64,000 nt of DNA, from NCBI RefSeq assembly GCF_007829035.1, contig NZ_VIVQ01000001.1, positions 2,401,161 to 2,465,160 on the forward strand, given 5' to 3'. Origin of the DNA: Rudaeicoccus suwonensis (GTDB lineage: Bacteria > Actinomycetota > Actinomycetes > Actinomycetales > Dermatophilaceae). Of the stretch, positions 7,652 through 17,283 are shown one piece after another. Every line of letters starts with the position of its first letter. The first letter of the stretch is position 1. The position numbers and the translations under genes were made by a program. The notes below the pieces were generated by a model. That model was not told where the DNA came from, did no database searches, and saw only the letters and a program-made list of their open reading frames with translations.

Positions 7652-10546
7652 CTAATCGCCGCGAACCCCAGTGGTGGGAGCGACCTGCTGACGGCGGATG
7701 AGGCGCTGGAACAGTCCGTCCTCCTCCGCCAACTTCGCATACGACCCCTGCTGCACCACGCGCCCCTGGTCGAGCACGATGATGCGGTCGGCCTGCCGGA
7801 TCGTCGACAGCCGGTGGGCGACGACCACTCTCGTGGCGTCCATCCGCTCGATGGCGTGCATCACCCGCGCCTGCGTCTGATTGTCCAGCGCGGAGGTCGC
7901 CTCGTCCAAGAACACGATGCGCGGCGAACCGGCGATCGCTCGCGCAAGAATCAGCAGCTGCTGCTGTCCCCCGGACAGCACCCCGGAATATTCGTTGACC
8001 AGCGTGTCCAGGCCCATCGGCAGGTCGTCGACGAGTTCGTGCAGGCCGACCGCACGCAGGGCGGCGTTCACCTGGTCGTCGCCCAGCGACCTCGAACCGG
8101 CGACGTTCTCGCGGATGCTGCCGCTGATCAGCCGGGTGGACTGCAGGACGACCCCGCACTCCTGTCTCACCGACAGACCGTCCAGCGAGCGCAGGTCGTG
8201 GTTGTCGTAGAGGATCGCACCGGAGCTCGCCTCTTCCAGCCCGAGCAGCAGACTCAGCAGAGTGGACTTGCCAGAGCCGGACGGCCCGATGATCGCCACC
8301 ATCTCCCCGGCCTCCACCTCGAAGGACACATCGCGCACGATGTCGAGCTCACCGATGCGGTAACTCACCTGGGCCAGCTCGATGCGGCCGCTGGGGCCTC
8401 CCGAAATGGTGGACCGGCCGGCGACCAATTCACTCGAACCGGCGATGTCGAGCAACCCGCTGCGTGTGGTGAGGGCGTCGACCAGCGCGGTCGAGCACTC
8501 GGCGAGCAGCCGTATGCCGATCGCCAGGACGGCGAGGGTGGCTCCGAAGCTGGGGACAGCGGTCACCGAACGCAGCGGCGCCGAGGACGTCGACAGCCAC
8601 GGCATACTCGCCAGCACCAGCGCACAGACCAGCCCGCCGACCATCGCCTCCTGGCGTAGCCGTTGACGCAGCCGTTCCCGATGCGCGACCTGAGCGGTGG
8701 AGAACTGGCTCAGCCACCGCAGTGCCGCGCGGCGCTCCGCATGGGCGAGCCGGATCTTCGCGATGCCGGTGAGCAGGGACGCCGTCAGCGCCTCCAGTGC
8801 GGCGCGGGCATGTCGATCGGTATGACGAGCACGGTGCATCGTGCGCAGGCTCACTGTGAACAAGAGGGCGAACAACACGACCACCGCAAGGATCCAGCCG
8901 ATGCTGTCGCCGGTGAGCACGGCCAGGGTGACCAGTGCGATCCCGGTCATCGCGCCGCCGAGGGTGCCGGTGAACCAGATGCGCAGCCACTGGCCCTGGG
9001 CGGAGCTGAGGTCGGTCATGACCGCCAGCACCTCGGCGGCCGGCACCTTACGCAGGTAGCTCATCGGCTGGGTCAGCACCTGCTGCAAGAGACCACCCTG
9101 CAGGCGCATGGTGGACCGCACCTCGACTCGCACCATCACGCGAGCGGCGAAGATCCCCAGTGCCGCGATGCCGATGGCATAGGCGCCGAGCGCGGCGGAC
9201 AGGATCGCCGTGGTCGTGACATCCAACGGGGTCGCTCCCTCGCCCTGCAGGAAGTCCAGTGCGAACGCAGGTATCAACGTGAATAGCCCGATGAGGCAGA
9301 ACAGCAACAACGCGACGACCACTTCGCGCGCGCTGCGGAACAGCGCGAAGCGCACGAGCGTGCGCAGTCGCGAGGTGACGGGAGCTGCGGCATACAGTTG
9401 GTAGGCGCGCGCCAACTGCCGGTCGGAGTCTTGGTCGACAGGCCGGGAACGCCCGGTGCGCAGGTCGCGGATCTGGTAGCCACGCCGGCGACGGATCAGC
9501 GGCAGCCACTCCCCTTCCGGCTCCTTACCGACGCCCAGCAGCGGACCGGCGTCGCCGTCATACCAGTGGGAGCCGAGGGACACCCGACGCACGCCGAAGC
9601 CGGAATACCGCGCGCAGACACCGAGCGGGTCGTCGGCGCCCTCGATCATGCTCAGCGGGGCCGGGTCGAAGGCCACCCCCGAGACCTTCGCGACGTGCTC
9701 GACCGCCACGAGAAAGGGCGAGCTGACATAGGAGTTGCTGCGGCTACCGGTCCGCCCGAGGAGCACATCATGTGCATCGCCCTCGACGGCGGCCACAAAT
9801 CCGGCTTCGTACTCCCGCAGGGCCGCCCGGCGCGAGAGTTCGCTCTCGGTCGCGAGCCGGGAACGCTCGCCGATCCACCGGTAGCACATGGCAAGCATCT
9901 GCTCGAATCCCTGCCACCCCGAGGCCGAACCCAGTGCCTCCTGCCCGGACACCACGCGTGCGGTCACCGTCGTGCTGGTGACGACCGGCACATGCGGCGC
10001 GCACGGTATGACGCCGCCGCAATCCTCGCCCCACAACTGCACGTCGTGCTCGAAGGACAACCACAACCCGCGCTGACCTGCCGCGAACGGCTGATCGGCG
10101 GCGATGTCGACGCTCGCGCCGACTGAGGTGTCCGTGGGAGTGGACTGCGGCGGGTGCGGATATGTCGCAGCCATCAACCGGGTGATCCACCGCTCGATGA
10201 GGATCGCGACGGCAGCGGTGTTGCCGGCCAGCGCACCCTCGCGCATCTCACCCAGGTCGACGTCTGCGACGGTGGCATCCGGCGAACCGACAACGACCAG
10301 TTCGTGGGTGGGGTCGGCGATGGCGTCGGTGCCGACGACCAGACTGCCCTGACCGCAGGTCACCAACGGCGTCATCCGGCCGTGCGAGCCGTCGTCCATG
10401 CGCTCCACGGAGAACACCTGCACCGAACCGGTGAGAACCAGGTGTCCGTGTCGCGGCGACCCGAGCGACACCCGGTCGGCCGCGGACAGCACCCGCCGCC
10501 CGGTCGCGTGGCGCTGGTCGTCGGTGGGGGTCTCACTCCTCGTCAT
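7652..10546 (-). CDS. NHLM-type bacteriocin ABC transporter, second subunit (no peptidase domain)
   Basis: A 964-aa exporter half of the NHLM_micro_ABC2 type. The N-terminal about 400 residues are a poorly conserved cytoplasmic region resembling a cyclic-nucleotide-binding-like fold (GSLVVGTDAI, VVVGSPDATV). Then come a six-helix ABC transporter membrane domain (about 415-690) and a nucleotide-binding domain with Walker A GPSGSGKST, signature LSGGQQQLLILARAI, Walker B RIVFLDEATS and switch His in VVAHRLST. It pairs with the C39-peptidase ABC subunit encoded just upstream (14-base overlap) to export the NHLP-leader peptide. It is the last gene of the RiPP operon. In this family the second subunit lacks the protease; that is seen here. 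Confidence 0.9.
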   Translation of the reverse strand: MTRSETPTDDQRHATGRRVLSAADRVSLGSPRHGHLVLTGSVQVFSVERMDDGSHGRMTPLVTCGQGSLVVGTDAIADPTHELVVVGSPDATVADVDLGEMREGALAGNTAAVAILIERWITRLMAATYPHPPQSTPTDTSVGASVDIAADQPFAAGQRGLWLSFEHDVQLWGEDCGGVIPCAPHVPVVTSTTVTARVVSGQEALGSASGWQGFEQMLAMCYRWIGERSRLATESELSRRAALREYEAGFVAAVEGDAHDVLLGRTGSRSNSYVSSPFLVAVEHVAKVSGVAFDPAPLSMIEGADDPLGVCARYSGFGVRRVSLGSHWYDGDAGPLLGVGKEPEGEWLPLIRRRRGYQIRDLRTGRSRPVDQDSDRQLARAYQLYAAAPVTSRLRTLVRFALFRSAREVVVALLLFCLIGLFTLIPAFALDFLQGEGATPLDVTTTAILSAALGAYAIGIAALGIFAARVMVRVEVRSTMRLQGGLLQQVLTQPMSYLRKVPAAEVLAVMTDLSSAQGQWLRIWFTGTLGGAMTGIALVTLAVLTGDSIGWILAVVVLFALLFTVSLRTMHRARHTDRHARAALEALTASLLTGIAKIRLAHAERRAALRWLSQFSTAQVAHRERLRQRLRQEAMVGGLVCALVLASMPWLSTSSAPLRSVTAVPSFGATLAVLAIGIRLLAECSTALVDALTTRSGLLDIAGSSELVAGRSTISGGPSGRIELAQVSYRIGELDIVRDVSFEVEAGEMVAIIGPSGSGKSTLLSLLLGLEEASSGAILYDNHDLRSLDGLSVRQECGVVLQSTRLISGSIRENVAGSRSLGDDQVNAALRAVGLHELVDDLPMGLDTLVNEYSGVLSGGQQQLLILARAIAGSPRIVFLDEATSALDNQTQARVMHAIERMDATRVVVAHRLSTIRQADRIIVLDQGRVVQQGSYAKLAEEDGLFQRLIRRQQVAPTTGVRGD

Positions 10547-12773
10547 CGATCAACCCCCGGTAGACACCACCTGCTGCAACGAGCGAGTCGTGCGTGCCGG
10601 CCTCCACGACGCGCCCGTCTGCGAGCACCAGGATCGCGTCGGAGTCCCGGATGCTCGACAACCGGTGCGCCACCACGATCACCGTGCAACCACGCCGCTG
10701 CAGGTTGGCGTAGATCTGCTGCTCGATCAGCGTGTCCAGTTGGGAGGTGGCCTCGTCCAGCACCAGCACCGCCGGATCGGTCGCCAGGGCTCTGGCGAGT
10801 TCGAGGCGCTGGCGTTGACCACCACTCCACTCGGACGCGCCGTCATACATCGGGCGGTCGAATCCGCCTGCGCGACCGACGATCTCGCGGTGGATGACCG
10901 CGTCTCGCGCGGCCTTCGCCAACGTGACGTCGGTGAACGTCGGGTCCCACAGCGACAGGTTTTCGCGCACCGTGCCCTGCACGAAGACGGTGAACTGGTC
11001 GACATATCCCACGGATCCGGCCAGCATCGCCGGCGCCAGATCGGCACGAGCCACTCCGTCGTACAACAGCTCGCCGTCGGTCGGGATGTAGAGACCTGCC
11101 AGCACCTTGGCAAGGGTGGACTTGCCTGACCCGGACGGTCCCACGATCGCCACGCGCTGGCCGGGCCGTACGACGAAGGACACATCCTCCAGCAGCAGAT
11201 GTTGTCTGCCGAAGCCGAATGACACGTCCTTGACCTCGACGTGACCGGACAACTGGACGATCCGCGATGCGGCCGACGGGCCGGCCGATGTCGCAGCCGC
11301 CTCCGCACTGACTGCGAGGTCGCCCTGTGCCAGCTCGTCGGTATGTGGATCGACCGGTGAACCGATCGGATACGTCATGACATCGCGACGCACCGCCAGG
11401 TCCGCACTCAGGCTGCTGAGGTCCTCCCACGAGGTCACCACCCTGCTGATGCCGTGGACCCCGATCAAGGCCAGCAGCTCCAGTTCCAACAGGCAACCCG
11501 GCGTCACCTGTCCGGCCTGCAGCTGGCGGCCACCGAGGATGCTCACCGCGCAGATCAAGACACCGGCCAAGGAGGGCGGGAAGGCACGATAGGCCAACTG
11601 TCGGCGCCGCACCGGCCAACTGAGGTTCGCGCTACGCGTGAGTGCTCCGGACCAGCGCTCGAAGGCCGCAGCCTCCTGCCCGTTGGCCTTGATCGTCCGC
11701 ATCGAGAACAGTGCACTGGCGGCGACCGCCGACGTCCGCAGCATCGCACTGCTGTACCGGCTGTAATCCAGGACGGCCACCCGGTTCACCGCGCCCAGAC
11801 CGATGCCGGCGGCGGCGATGATCGTGATCTCGGTCAGACCCACGAACGGCGCAATTGCAACCGACACCGACATCGCGGCCACGAGCATGGCGGCATCGAC
11901 CACGACCGCGCAGGCGGTGATCGTGAACGCGACCGCCAACGAGTCGTTCGCCTTCAATCGCACCGCCAGCACGCCGCTGTGGCGTTGCTGGAAGTAGGCG
12001 ATGGGCAGCCGGAGCATCCGGGTCAGCATCTGACTGTTCATCGAGAAGGCAAGCCGTTGCGCCGCAGTGAGCGCGACATTGTTACGGACCATGGTCGCGG
12101 CGGCATACACGACGAGCGCAGCGAACAGGAAGAACGAGGTGACGCCGGGTGACAGCCGTGGTTGACCACCCGCGACGAAAGCGTGGTCGACGTAGGCGCG
12201 GCACAGTGATGGGACCGCGATGACCGCGACAACCCCCAACAACCCGGCGACCAGCGCCAGCGCGATCTGCCGGCGGTACCCGCCGGTGACGGCGATCGCT
12301 TCGCGGAGCAGGGACGGCCGTTCCCCGGAGCGCACGAAGTCTGCTCCGGGCCGCAGTTCGAGCGCGATGCCGGTGAAGGACAGGTCGAACTGCTCCCACG
12401 GTATGACGCGCCGCCCCACTGCGGGGTCGTTCACCACCGCGCCGCGCCGGGTACCGCCCTCAAGCACCATGAAGTGCTTGAACTCCCAGTAGATGATCAG
12501 CGGCATACCGAAGTCCGCCAGGTCGGCAACCTCAGCCCGCACGCCACGGGCCGACATGCCGTACCGCCGCGCCGCCACGACGATCTCGGCCGCCGACGCA
12601 CCGTCACGACCGACGTTGCACTCGGTGCGCGCCTCGTCCAGTGACACCCACTTGCGGTGGTGCGCCAACACCATCGCGAGGCAGGCCGCGCCGCACTCGA
12701 CCGCCTCCATCTGCAGCACCGTCGGGACGGCCACGGGACGAGCGCCGAAGCTGACCGGACCGGACGTGCTCAC
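10533..12773 (-). CDS. NHLM-type peptidase-containing ABC transporter (C39 leader peptidase and exporter)
   Basis: A 746-aa bacteriocin exporter of the NHLM_micro_ABC1 type. The N-terminal C39 peptidase domain has the catalytic Cys27 in MEAVECGAAC, His100 in EFKHFMVLEG and Asp116 in VVNDPAVG. C39 enzymes cut leaders after Gly-Gly, which matches the AMAGG at the end of the precursor's leader in this operon. A membrane domain (about 155-435) and an ATPase domain follow, with GPSGSGKST, WSGGQRQRLELARAL and AVLVLDEATSQLD. The GTG start at 12773 overlaps the stop of the HlyD gene (GTGA); the 3' end overlaps the next ABC gene by 14 bases. It should act with that subunit and HlyD at the membrane. 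Confidence 0.93.
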   Translation of the reverse strand: MSTSGPVSFGARPVAVPTVLQMEAVECGAACLAMVLAHHRKWVSLDEARTECNVGRDGASAAEIVVAARRYGMSARGVRAEVADLADFGMPLIIYWEFKHFMVLEGGTRRGAVVNDPAVGRRVIPWEQFDLSFTGIALELRPGADFVRSGERPSLLREAIAVTGGYRRQIALALVAGLLGVVAVIAVPSLCRAYVDHAFVAGGQPRLSPGVTSFFLFAALVVYAAATMVRNNVALTAAQRLAFSMNSQMLTRMLRLPIAYFQQRHSGVLAVRLKANDSLAVAFTITACAVVVDAAMLVAAMSVSVAIAPFVGLTEITIIAAAGIGLGAVNRVAVLDYSRYSSAMLRTSAVAASALFSMRTIKANGQEAAAFERWSGALTRSANLSWPVRRRQLAYRAFPPSLAGVLICAVSILGGRQLQAGQVTPGCLLELELLALIGVHGISRVVTSWEDLSSLSADLAVRRDVMTYPIGSPVDPHTDELAQGDLAVSAEAAATSAGPSAASRIVQLSGHVEVKDVSFGFGRQHLLLEDVSFVVRPGQRVAIVGPSGSGKSTLAKVLAGLYIPTDGELLYDGVARADLAPAMLAGSVGYVDQFTVFVQGTVRENLSLWDPTFTDVTLAKAARDAVIHREIVGRAGGFDRPMYDGASEWSGGQRQRLELARALATDPAVLVLDEATSQLDTLIEQQIYANLQRRGCTVIVVAHRLSSIRDSDAILVLADGRVVEAGTHDSLVAAGGVYRGLIDDEE

Positions 12774-13585
12774 TGGCGCGCCCCCGTGAAGGCGTCGATC
12801 GGCCGGTAGCTGCCCAGGATGAACTTCACCGCCGCGGCGGCGCCGTCGGTCACATGCAGATCGCCGGGTCCGGATCCGCCGATCCAGTGCAGCGCGCCGG
12901 CCCCGGTCCCCTGGTCCAAGGTGACCTGGATGTCGATGAGCGGACCCAATGAGGCGACTTGCTCCGCGAGCCCCGGGCTGCCCAACTCCTCGGCGATCTG
13001 GCCCACCGACGGTGGTGCGGAGCCGATGGCACTGATCCGACCACTGATCCGGCCGTACAACCCCGGGTCGTAGCCGGCCACCACAACCTGGGCCGGCAGC
13101 CCCACGCTGAGCTGGTCGGCGTTCTCGACCGACACAAACGCGTGCACGACCAGCCGGGAGAAACCCTGCGGCCGGATCGCCGCGATGGTGGTGCCGTCGG
13201 ACACGAAGCCACCGGATGCCACGGTGACGTCGGCCACGGTCCCCGCGACCCCGGCCGAGACGGTGGTCGTGCTGCCTCCGGACCGCACCGTCGCCACCGG
13301 TTGTGTCGCCGAGACGGTCTGACCAGGCTGCACCAGCACGTCGACGGATCCGGCGGCGGGAGTCCAGGCGTCATACAGCCCTGGGGTGTGAGTCAGGTAT
13401 GCCGCATCGACGTCCATGGTCGAGACCAGTCGCGCCTCGACCGACCACACTGTGGAGCCGACCATGAACAGCACGATCGCGAGCAGCACAAGCCACCATC
13501 GCTTCGGGGCGATCTTCAACCGATCGGTCGTCGGATCGGGGATCTGCGATTGCAGCAGGGCCTTGGCCCTTACACCAGAGAGCAT
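12770..13585 (-). CDS. HlyD-like secretion protein of the NHLM bacteriocin export system
   Basis: A 271-aa membrane-fusion-type protein (NHLM_micro_HlyD group). It has one N-terminal transmembrane helix (about 30-50, WWLVLLAIVLFMVGSTVW) and then a lipoyl/barrel-sandwich region, GSVDVLVQPGQTVSATQPVA and GTVADVTVASGGFV, the paired half-motifs of HlyD proteins. It is shorter than Gram-negative HlyD and lacks long coiled coils, as expected in a monoderm. Start: ATG at 13585. Its last codons overlap the GTG start of the C39 ABC gene. It probably links or stabilises the two ABC subunits during export of the modified peptide. Confidence 0.85.
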   Translation of the reverse strand: MLSGVRAKALLQSQIPDPTTDRLKIAPKRWWLVLLAIVLFMVGSTVWSVEARLVSTMDVDAAYLTHTPGLYDAWTPAAGSVDVLVQPGQTVSATQPVATVRSGGSTTTVSAGVAGTVADVTVASGGFVSDGTTIAAIRPQGFSRLVVHAFVSVENADQLSVGLPAQVVVAGYDPGLYGRISGRISAIGSAPPSVGQIAEELGSPGLAEQVASLGPLIDIQVTLDQGTGAGALHWIGGSGPGDLHVTDGAAAAVKFILGSYRPIDAFTGARQ

Positions 13586-13607
13586 CGCGAAGTCCGGCCG
13601 TGCGGGC

Positions 13608-14345
13608 TCAGCGAGCTATGTCGCGACGGTAGCTCCAACCGGCGAGCAGCACGCACACCAGCGACCACACCGCCACGACCAGCCAGCCGCGCAACGTCCA
13701 GGCGTCGCCGCCGATGCCGACACGGGAAGCCTGGCTGATCCAGTAGGACGGCACGAACTCGCCGATGTGTTCGAGCAGGCTGCCGGATTTGAGGGGAAAC
13801 CAGATTCCGCCGAGGAACGCCAGCAGGGCGCCGGCACCACCCAGCACCGGCCCCATCGAATCTCCCGGCAGCAGCTGACCTAGGGCGATTCCGAGCGCGA
13901 TGAACGGCAACACCCCGACCAGGATCAACCCGATCATCAGGCTCCAACGGTCGGCACCGTGCAACCGAGCACCGAACGCCGTCCCAGCCAGGAGCATGAT
14001 CGCGATGCTGAGCATCGCCATCAGGTATGCCGTGACCGCCTTGGCGAACATGTACCCGAACGAACCCAGCGGCGTCAGCCGCAGCTGGCGGTTCCAGCCC
14101 ACCTGGCGTTCGGAGGCGATGCGTGCGCCCCCGGACAGCGCCGCCATGAGCGCGCCGTAGCCCGCCATCCCGACCATGTAGTAGAGGACGAACTTGATCT
14201 TCGTCGGGCCGAACTGGATCGTCTGGTTGGCCTGGGTTCCGCCGAAGATCAGGAAGAGCATCAAGGGGAACACCAGGGTGAAGAAGAAGAACGCCCGGTT
14301 TCTGGTCAGGCGCAGCAGTTCGTAGCGCATGTACCGCAGGTTCAT
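13608..14345 (-). CDS. ABC-2 type transporter permease (DrrB-like)
   Basis: A 245-aa membrane protein with six hydrophobic segments, starting RAFFFFTLVFPLMLFLIFGG (about 19-38), a standard ABC-2 opening. The start at the ATG at 14345 overlaps the stop of the ATPase gene upstream (ATGA), so the two make one transporter. A longer frame to 14480 only covers the ATPase gene. Together with the ATPase it resembles antibiotic self-resistance exporters (DrrAB type). Within this RiPP operon the likely role is immunity or extra export of the product; the substrate is inferred from context. Confidence 0.85.
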   Translation of the reverse strand: MNLRYMRYELLRLTRNRAFFFFTLVFPLMLFLIFGGTQANQTIQFGPTKIKFVLYYMVGMAGYGALMAALSGGARIASERQVGWNRQLRLTPLGSFGYMFAKAVTAYLMAMLSIAIMLLAGTAFGARLHGADRWSLMIGLILVGVLPFIALGIALGQLLPGDSMGPVLGGAGALLAFLGGIWFPLKSGSLLEHIGEFVPSYWISQASRVGIGGDAWTLRGWLVVAVWSLVCVLLAGWSYRRDIAR

Positions 14346-15283
14346 GCGCTGACCTCCTCGACGTCGGCGTTGGTGATGGCCACGAAGGCTTCTTCCAGAC
14401 CCACCGGCTTGATCTCGATGGACCTCGCCTCCGGCGCATGCTGCAGCAGAGCACGTATGGCGGTGTCGGAGTCGGAGCACTGCAACAGCACCTGGTCGTC
14501 CAGGCGTGAGGCCGAACTGACGCCGTCGAGTTGTGCGAATCGCGGGTCGTCGGGGTCGTCGACCCGCGCCCAGATCCGGCGGCCGCCCGCGAGCGCCTTG
14601 ATCTCCTGCGGGGTGCCGTCGGCGAGGATCCGGCCCTTCGACACCACGACGACCCGGTCAGCGTGCGCGTCGGCCTCGTCGAGGTAGTGCGAGGCGAACA
14701 GCACCGTCACACCGCCACCCTGCAGGTCGGCCATGGTGTCCCAGAAGTCCTCGCGGCCTTGCACGTCCATCGCGACGGTCGGTTCGTCGAGCACCAGCAG
14801 CGACGGGTTCGACACGACGGCGACCGCGAAACGCACCCGCTGCGATTCGCCACCAGACAATTTGGTGGTCCGCTGCTTGGCGAGGTGTGACATCCCTGCC
14901 AGTTCGAGGGCTTCGTCGACCGGCCGCGGATTGGGGTAGAGGCAGGCGGTCATGTCGACGATCTCGCGCACGGTCAGCCCGTCTATGAGCGCGCCGTCCT
15001 GCAGCATGGCTCCGACACCTCCACGCCGGATGGCGGCCCGCGGCGGCTCGCCCTCGATGCGGACCGTCCCACTCGTCGGCGTCGTCATCCCGAGCAGCAT
15101 GTCGATGGTCGTCGACTTGCCGGCCCCGTTCGGCCCGAGCAGCGCGACAGTCTGTCCGCGCGGGACCGTGAGCGACAGGTCGTTGACGGCGCTGAGCACA
15201 CCGTCGCGGGTATGGAAGTCCTTGTGCAATTCGGTCAGCTCGACCGCTGGGTGATCCGACGTGGCGGAGTGTTTCGGCATCAC
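14342..15283 (-). CDS. ABC transporter ATP-binding protein (DrrA-like)
   Basis: A 313-aa ATPase with Walker A LLGPNGAGKST (about 48-58), Q-loop MLQDGALIDGLT, signature KLSGGESQRVRFAVAV, Walker B LLVLDEPTVAMD and H-loop FASHYLDEAD. The C-terminal extension after residue 220 is as in DrrA/CcmA-type subunits. GTG at 15283 or ATG at 15280 may start it; both overlap the radical SAM gene's stop, so translation is coupled. It energises the ABC-2 permease encoded next. Likely product immunity or efflux in the RiPP cluster. Confidence 0.88.
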   Translation of the reverse strand: MMPKHSATSDHPAVELTELHKDFHTRDGVLSAVNDLSLTVPRGQTVALLGPNGAGKSTTIDMLLGMTTPTSGTVRIEGEPPRAAIRRGGVGAMLQDGALIDGLTVREIVDMTACLYPNPRPVDEALELAGMSHLAKQRTTKLSGGESQRVRFAVAVVSNPSLLVLDEPTVAMDVQGREDFWDTMADLQGGGVTVLFASHYLDEADAHADRVVVVSKGRILADGTPQEIKALAGGRRIWARVDDPDDPRFAQLDGVSSASRLDDQVLLQCSDSDTAIRALLQHAPEARSIEIKPVGLEEAFVAITNADVEEVSA

Positions 15284-17283
15284 GCACCTATCTCTTTGGC
15301 CAGGGAGTCGCGAACATCGCAGTCCCGCAACGGATTCGAACTACCGTGCCAGATGGACACGGCGTAACTGCTGAATGAGAACGTCCGGCCGCAGTCGGTC
15401 GCGGTGACCAGGACGTCGGTGTCGGCCGTGCCCGCCACCATCGCGAGCACGCCACGACCGCGCAGTGCTCCGGTGATGTGCGCCGGCAGGTGTCGCGGCC
15501 GACGATCCGGCTCGGTCCGCGGGATGGTGGAGCGGATCGTGGCCATCGCGGCGTGATCGGCGCCCAGGCAGGCGCTGATGTCGACCTCGCACACACCGTG
15601 CTCGCGCCCGATCGAGCGCAACACCCGTTCCGCCACGTCCCGGGCGTCCTTGCCGCCGGCACCGAAGACCAGCCGTTTGACCACGGCCTGGTAGTGCAAC
15701 TCCTCGACGATGCCGCTGGCGCCGATGATGTCGTGCGCACGCTGCAGGCCCTCGAAACCGGGCGTGCTGAACATGCTGAGGTAATCCGCGATGAGGGCCG
15801 AGATGACCTTGTCACCGAGCCCGTTGACGAAGAGTTCGTCGGCGAGTCTGCGCAGTATGGCGGTGTGCTCGACTCCCCCGGCGGTGTTGAGGTAGCTGAT
15901 CGTCGCGCGATAGCAGCACTTCCAGAAGACGCCGAGGGCGAACCGGATGCGGATGCCCTCCATCCAGTCGTCCTCGGTCATCCGCGAGTGCGCGACTACC
16001 ACGTCGCCGAGCAGGTGCGGATTGGACATGTCCGACGGCAGCCGACGGGTCCGCATCGCGAAGTCGTCGCGGAATCGCGCTGCGGTGTATTCGGTGTTGT
16101 TCAGCAGCAGCAGCGGGTAGATCACCGGGGAGCCGCCGGAGGTCAGGCACTCCTCGATGCCGGCCACGTGCACGTCGAGGCTTTCGCCGGGCAGACCCCA
16201 GAGCAGGTCGGTGTAGGTCGGGATGTTGCGGTCGATGAACTCCGACTGCAGCGACCGGTAGCGGGACACCTTGATGTTCTTGCGGTGCGCGATCTCCAGG
16301 GTGCCCGCGTCGAAGGACTGCGCCGACAGGGTGACCGCTCCGGTGAGGCCTGCGTCATACAGCACACTGGCGATCTCGACGACCTTGCTGCTGGAGTTCT
16401 TCGCCCAGTTGGTCATCACGATGAGCCGCTTGTGGTGCTCCCGGGACAGCCGCACCAACTCCTGGGCGATGTCGAGATCCCGGCCGAAGATGCCGAAGTT
16501 CGCGTCGGCGATGAACAGCGCCGTGTTGTCCTTGCAGTGCGTGAGGATGTAGTCGAGCTCGGCGAGCACGCGTTCGGTGGAGAACTGCCGCACCTTGGAA
16601 TTGGTCGCGCCGCCCCAGTAGCAGAACGCGCAGCTGTAAGGGCAGCCGCGGTTGGTCTCGTAGACCACCATCGAGGTGCCGGCCAACTGCTCGGGCCGGA
16701 TCACCCCGGTCAGGAAGGGCGAGGGGATCAGGTCCAGGTTCTCGATGCGCGGCCGTGGCGCAGTGGTCACCGCACCGATGTCGCCGCGGAACGAAATCCC
16801 TTGCACCGTCGACAGATTCGCGCCGTCGTAGATCGCCTCCAGCAGCTCGGGGAAGGTCAGCTCGCCTTCGCCGTGCACGACGATGTCGACGGCAGGGCAG
16901 CCGCGGAAAACCTGCTCTGCCTGGTCGGTGACGTCGTTCCCACCGAACACCAGGACCGTGTCCGGCCATCGGCTGCGGATGAGGGTGGCGCACTGTTCGC
17001 TGAACTGCCGATTCCAGAAATACACCGAGAACGCGACGACGTCCGGACTGTCCAGCGTGTCGACGAAGCGCTCGACCGCTGTGTCGTCCTCGACGTCCTG
17101 GAAGACGACGTGGTCGCTCAACGACCACTGCGCGCCGACCTCTGGGTCGGCTTCCACGGATGCCCGCAGGTAGGCCATCGCCAGGCTGTAGCCCATCTGC
17201 GGCATGATCGAGAATTCGACGAGAACGCACGATCGGCGGGCGCCGACGGCGCGCTCTTCGACGCCGATCGGACCGGAATTCAC
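15280..17283 (-). CDS. B12-binding-type radical SAM protein, RiPP tailoring enzyme
   Basis: A 667-aa protein. The N-terminal about 150 residues look like a cobalamin-binding-type Rossmann domain (VFGGND, HGEGELTFPELLEA), though no clear DxHxxG cobalamin motif is present. The radical SAM core has the 4Fe-4S cluster motif CPYSCAFC with Cys214, Cys218 and Cys221, followed by YWGG. A long C-terminal region (about 430-667) has several Cys residues (KCCYRA, HGVCEVDISACLG) and no family I recognise. Relatives act as methyltransferases or peptide maturases on RiPPs (for example the bacteriocin-maturation radical SAM group). The start is the GTG at 17283, overlapping the stop of the luciferase-like gene (GTGA); a longer open frame lies inside that gene. 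The likely substrate is the NHLP precursor; the reaction is not predictable. Confidence 0.82.
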   Translation of the reverse strand: MNSGPIGVEERAVGARRSCVLVEFSIMPQMGYSLAMAYLRASVEADPEVGAQWSLSDHVVFQDVEDDTAVERFVDTLDSPDVVAFSVYFWNRQFSEQCATLIRSRWPDTVLVFGGNDVTDQAEQVFRGCPAVDIVVHGEGELTFPELLEAIYDGANLSTVQGISFRGDIGAVTTAPRPRIENLDLIPSPFLTGVIRPEQLAGTSMVVYETNRGCPYSCAFCYWGGATNSKVRQFSTERVLAELDYILTHCKDNTALFIADANFGIFGRDLDIAQELVRLSREHHKRLIVMTNWAKNSSSKVVEIASVLYDAGLTGAVTLSAQSFDAGTLEIAHRKNIKVSRYRSLQSEFIDRNIPTYTDLLWGLPGESLDVHVAGIEECLTSGGSPVIYPLLLLNNTEYTAARFRDDFAMRTRRLPSDMSNPHLLGDVVVAHSRMTEDDWMEGIRIRFALGVFWKCCYRATISYLNTAGGVEHTAILRRLADELFVNGLGDKVISALIADYLSMFSTPGFEGLQRAHDIIGASGIVEELHYQAVVKRLVFGAGGKDARDVAERVLRSIGREHGVCEVDISACLGADHAAMATIRSTIPRTEPDRRPRHLPAHITGALRGRGVLAMVAGTADTDVLVTATDCGRTFSFSSYAVSIWHGSSNPLRDCDVRDSLAKEIGA

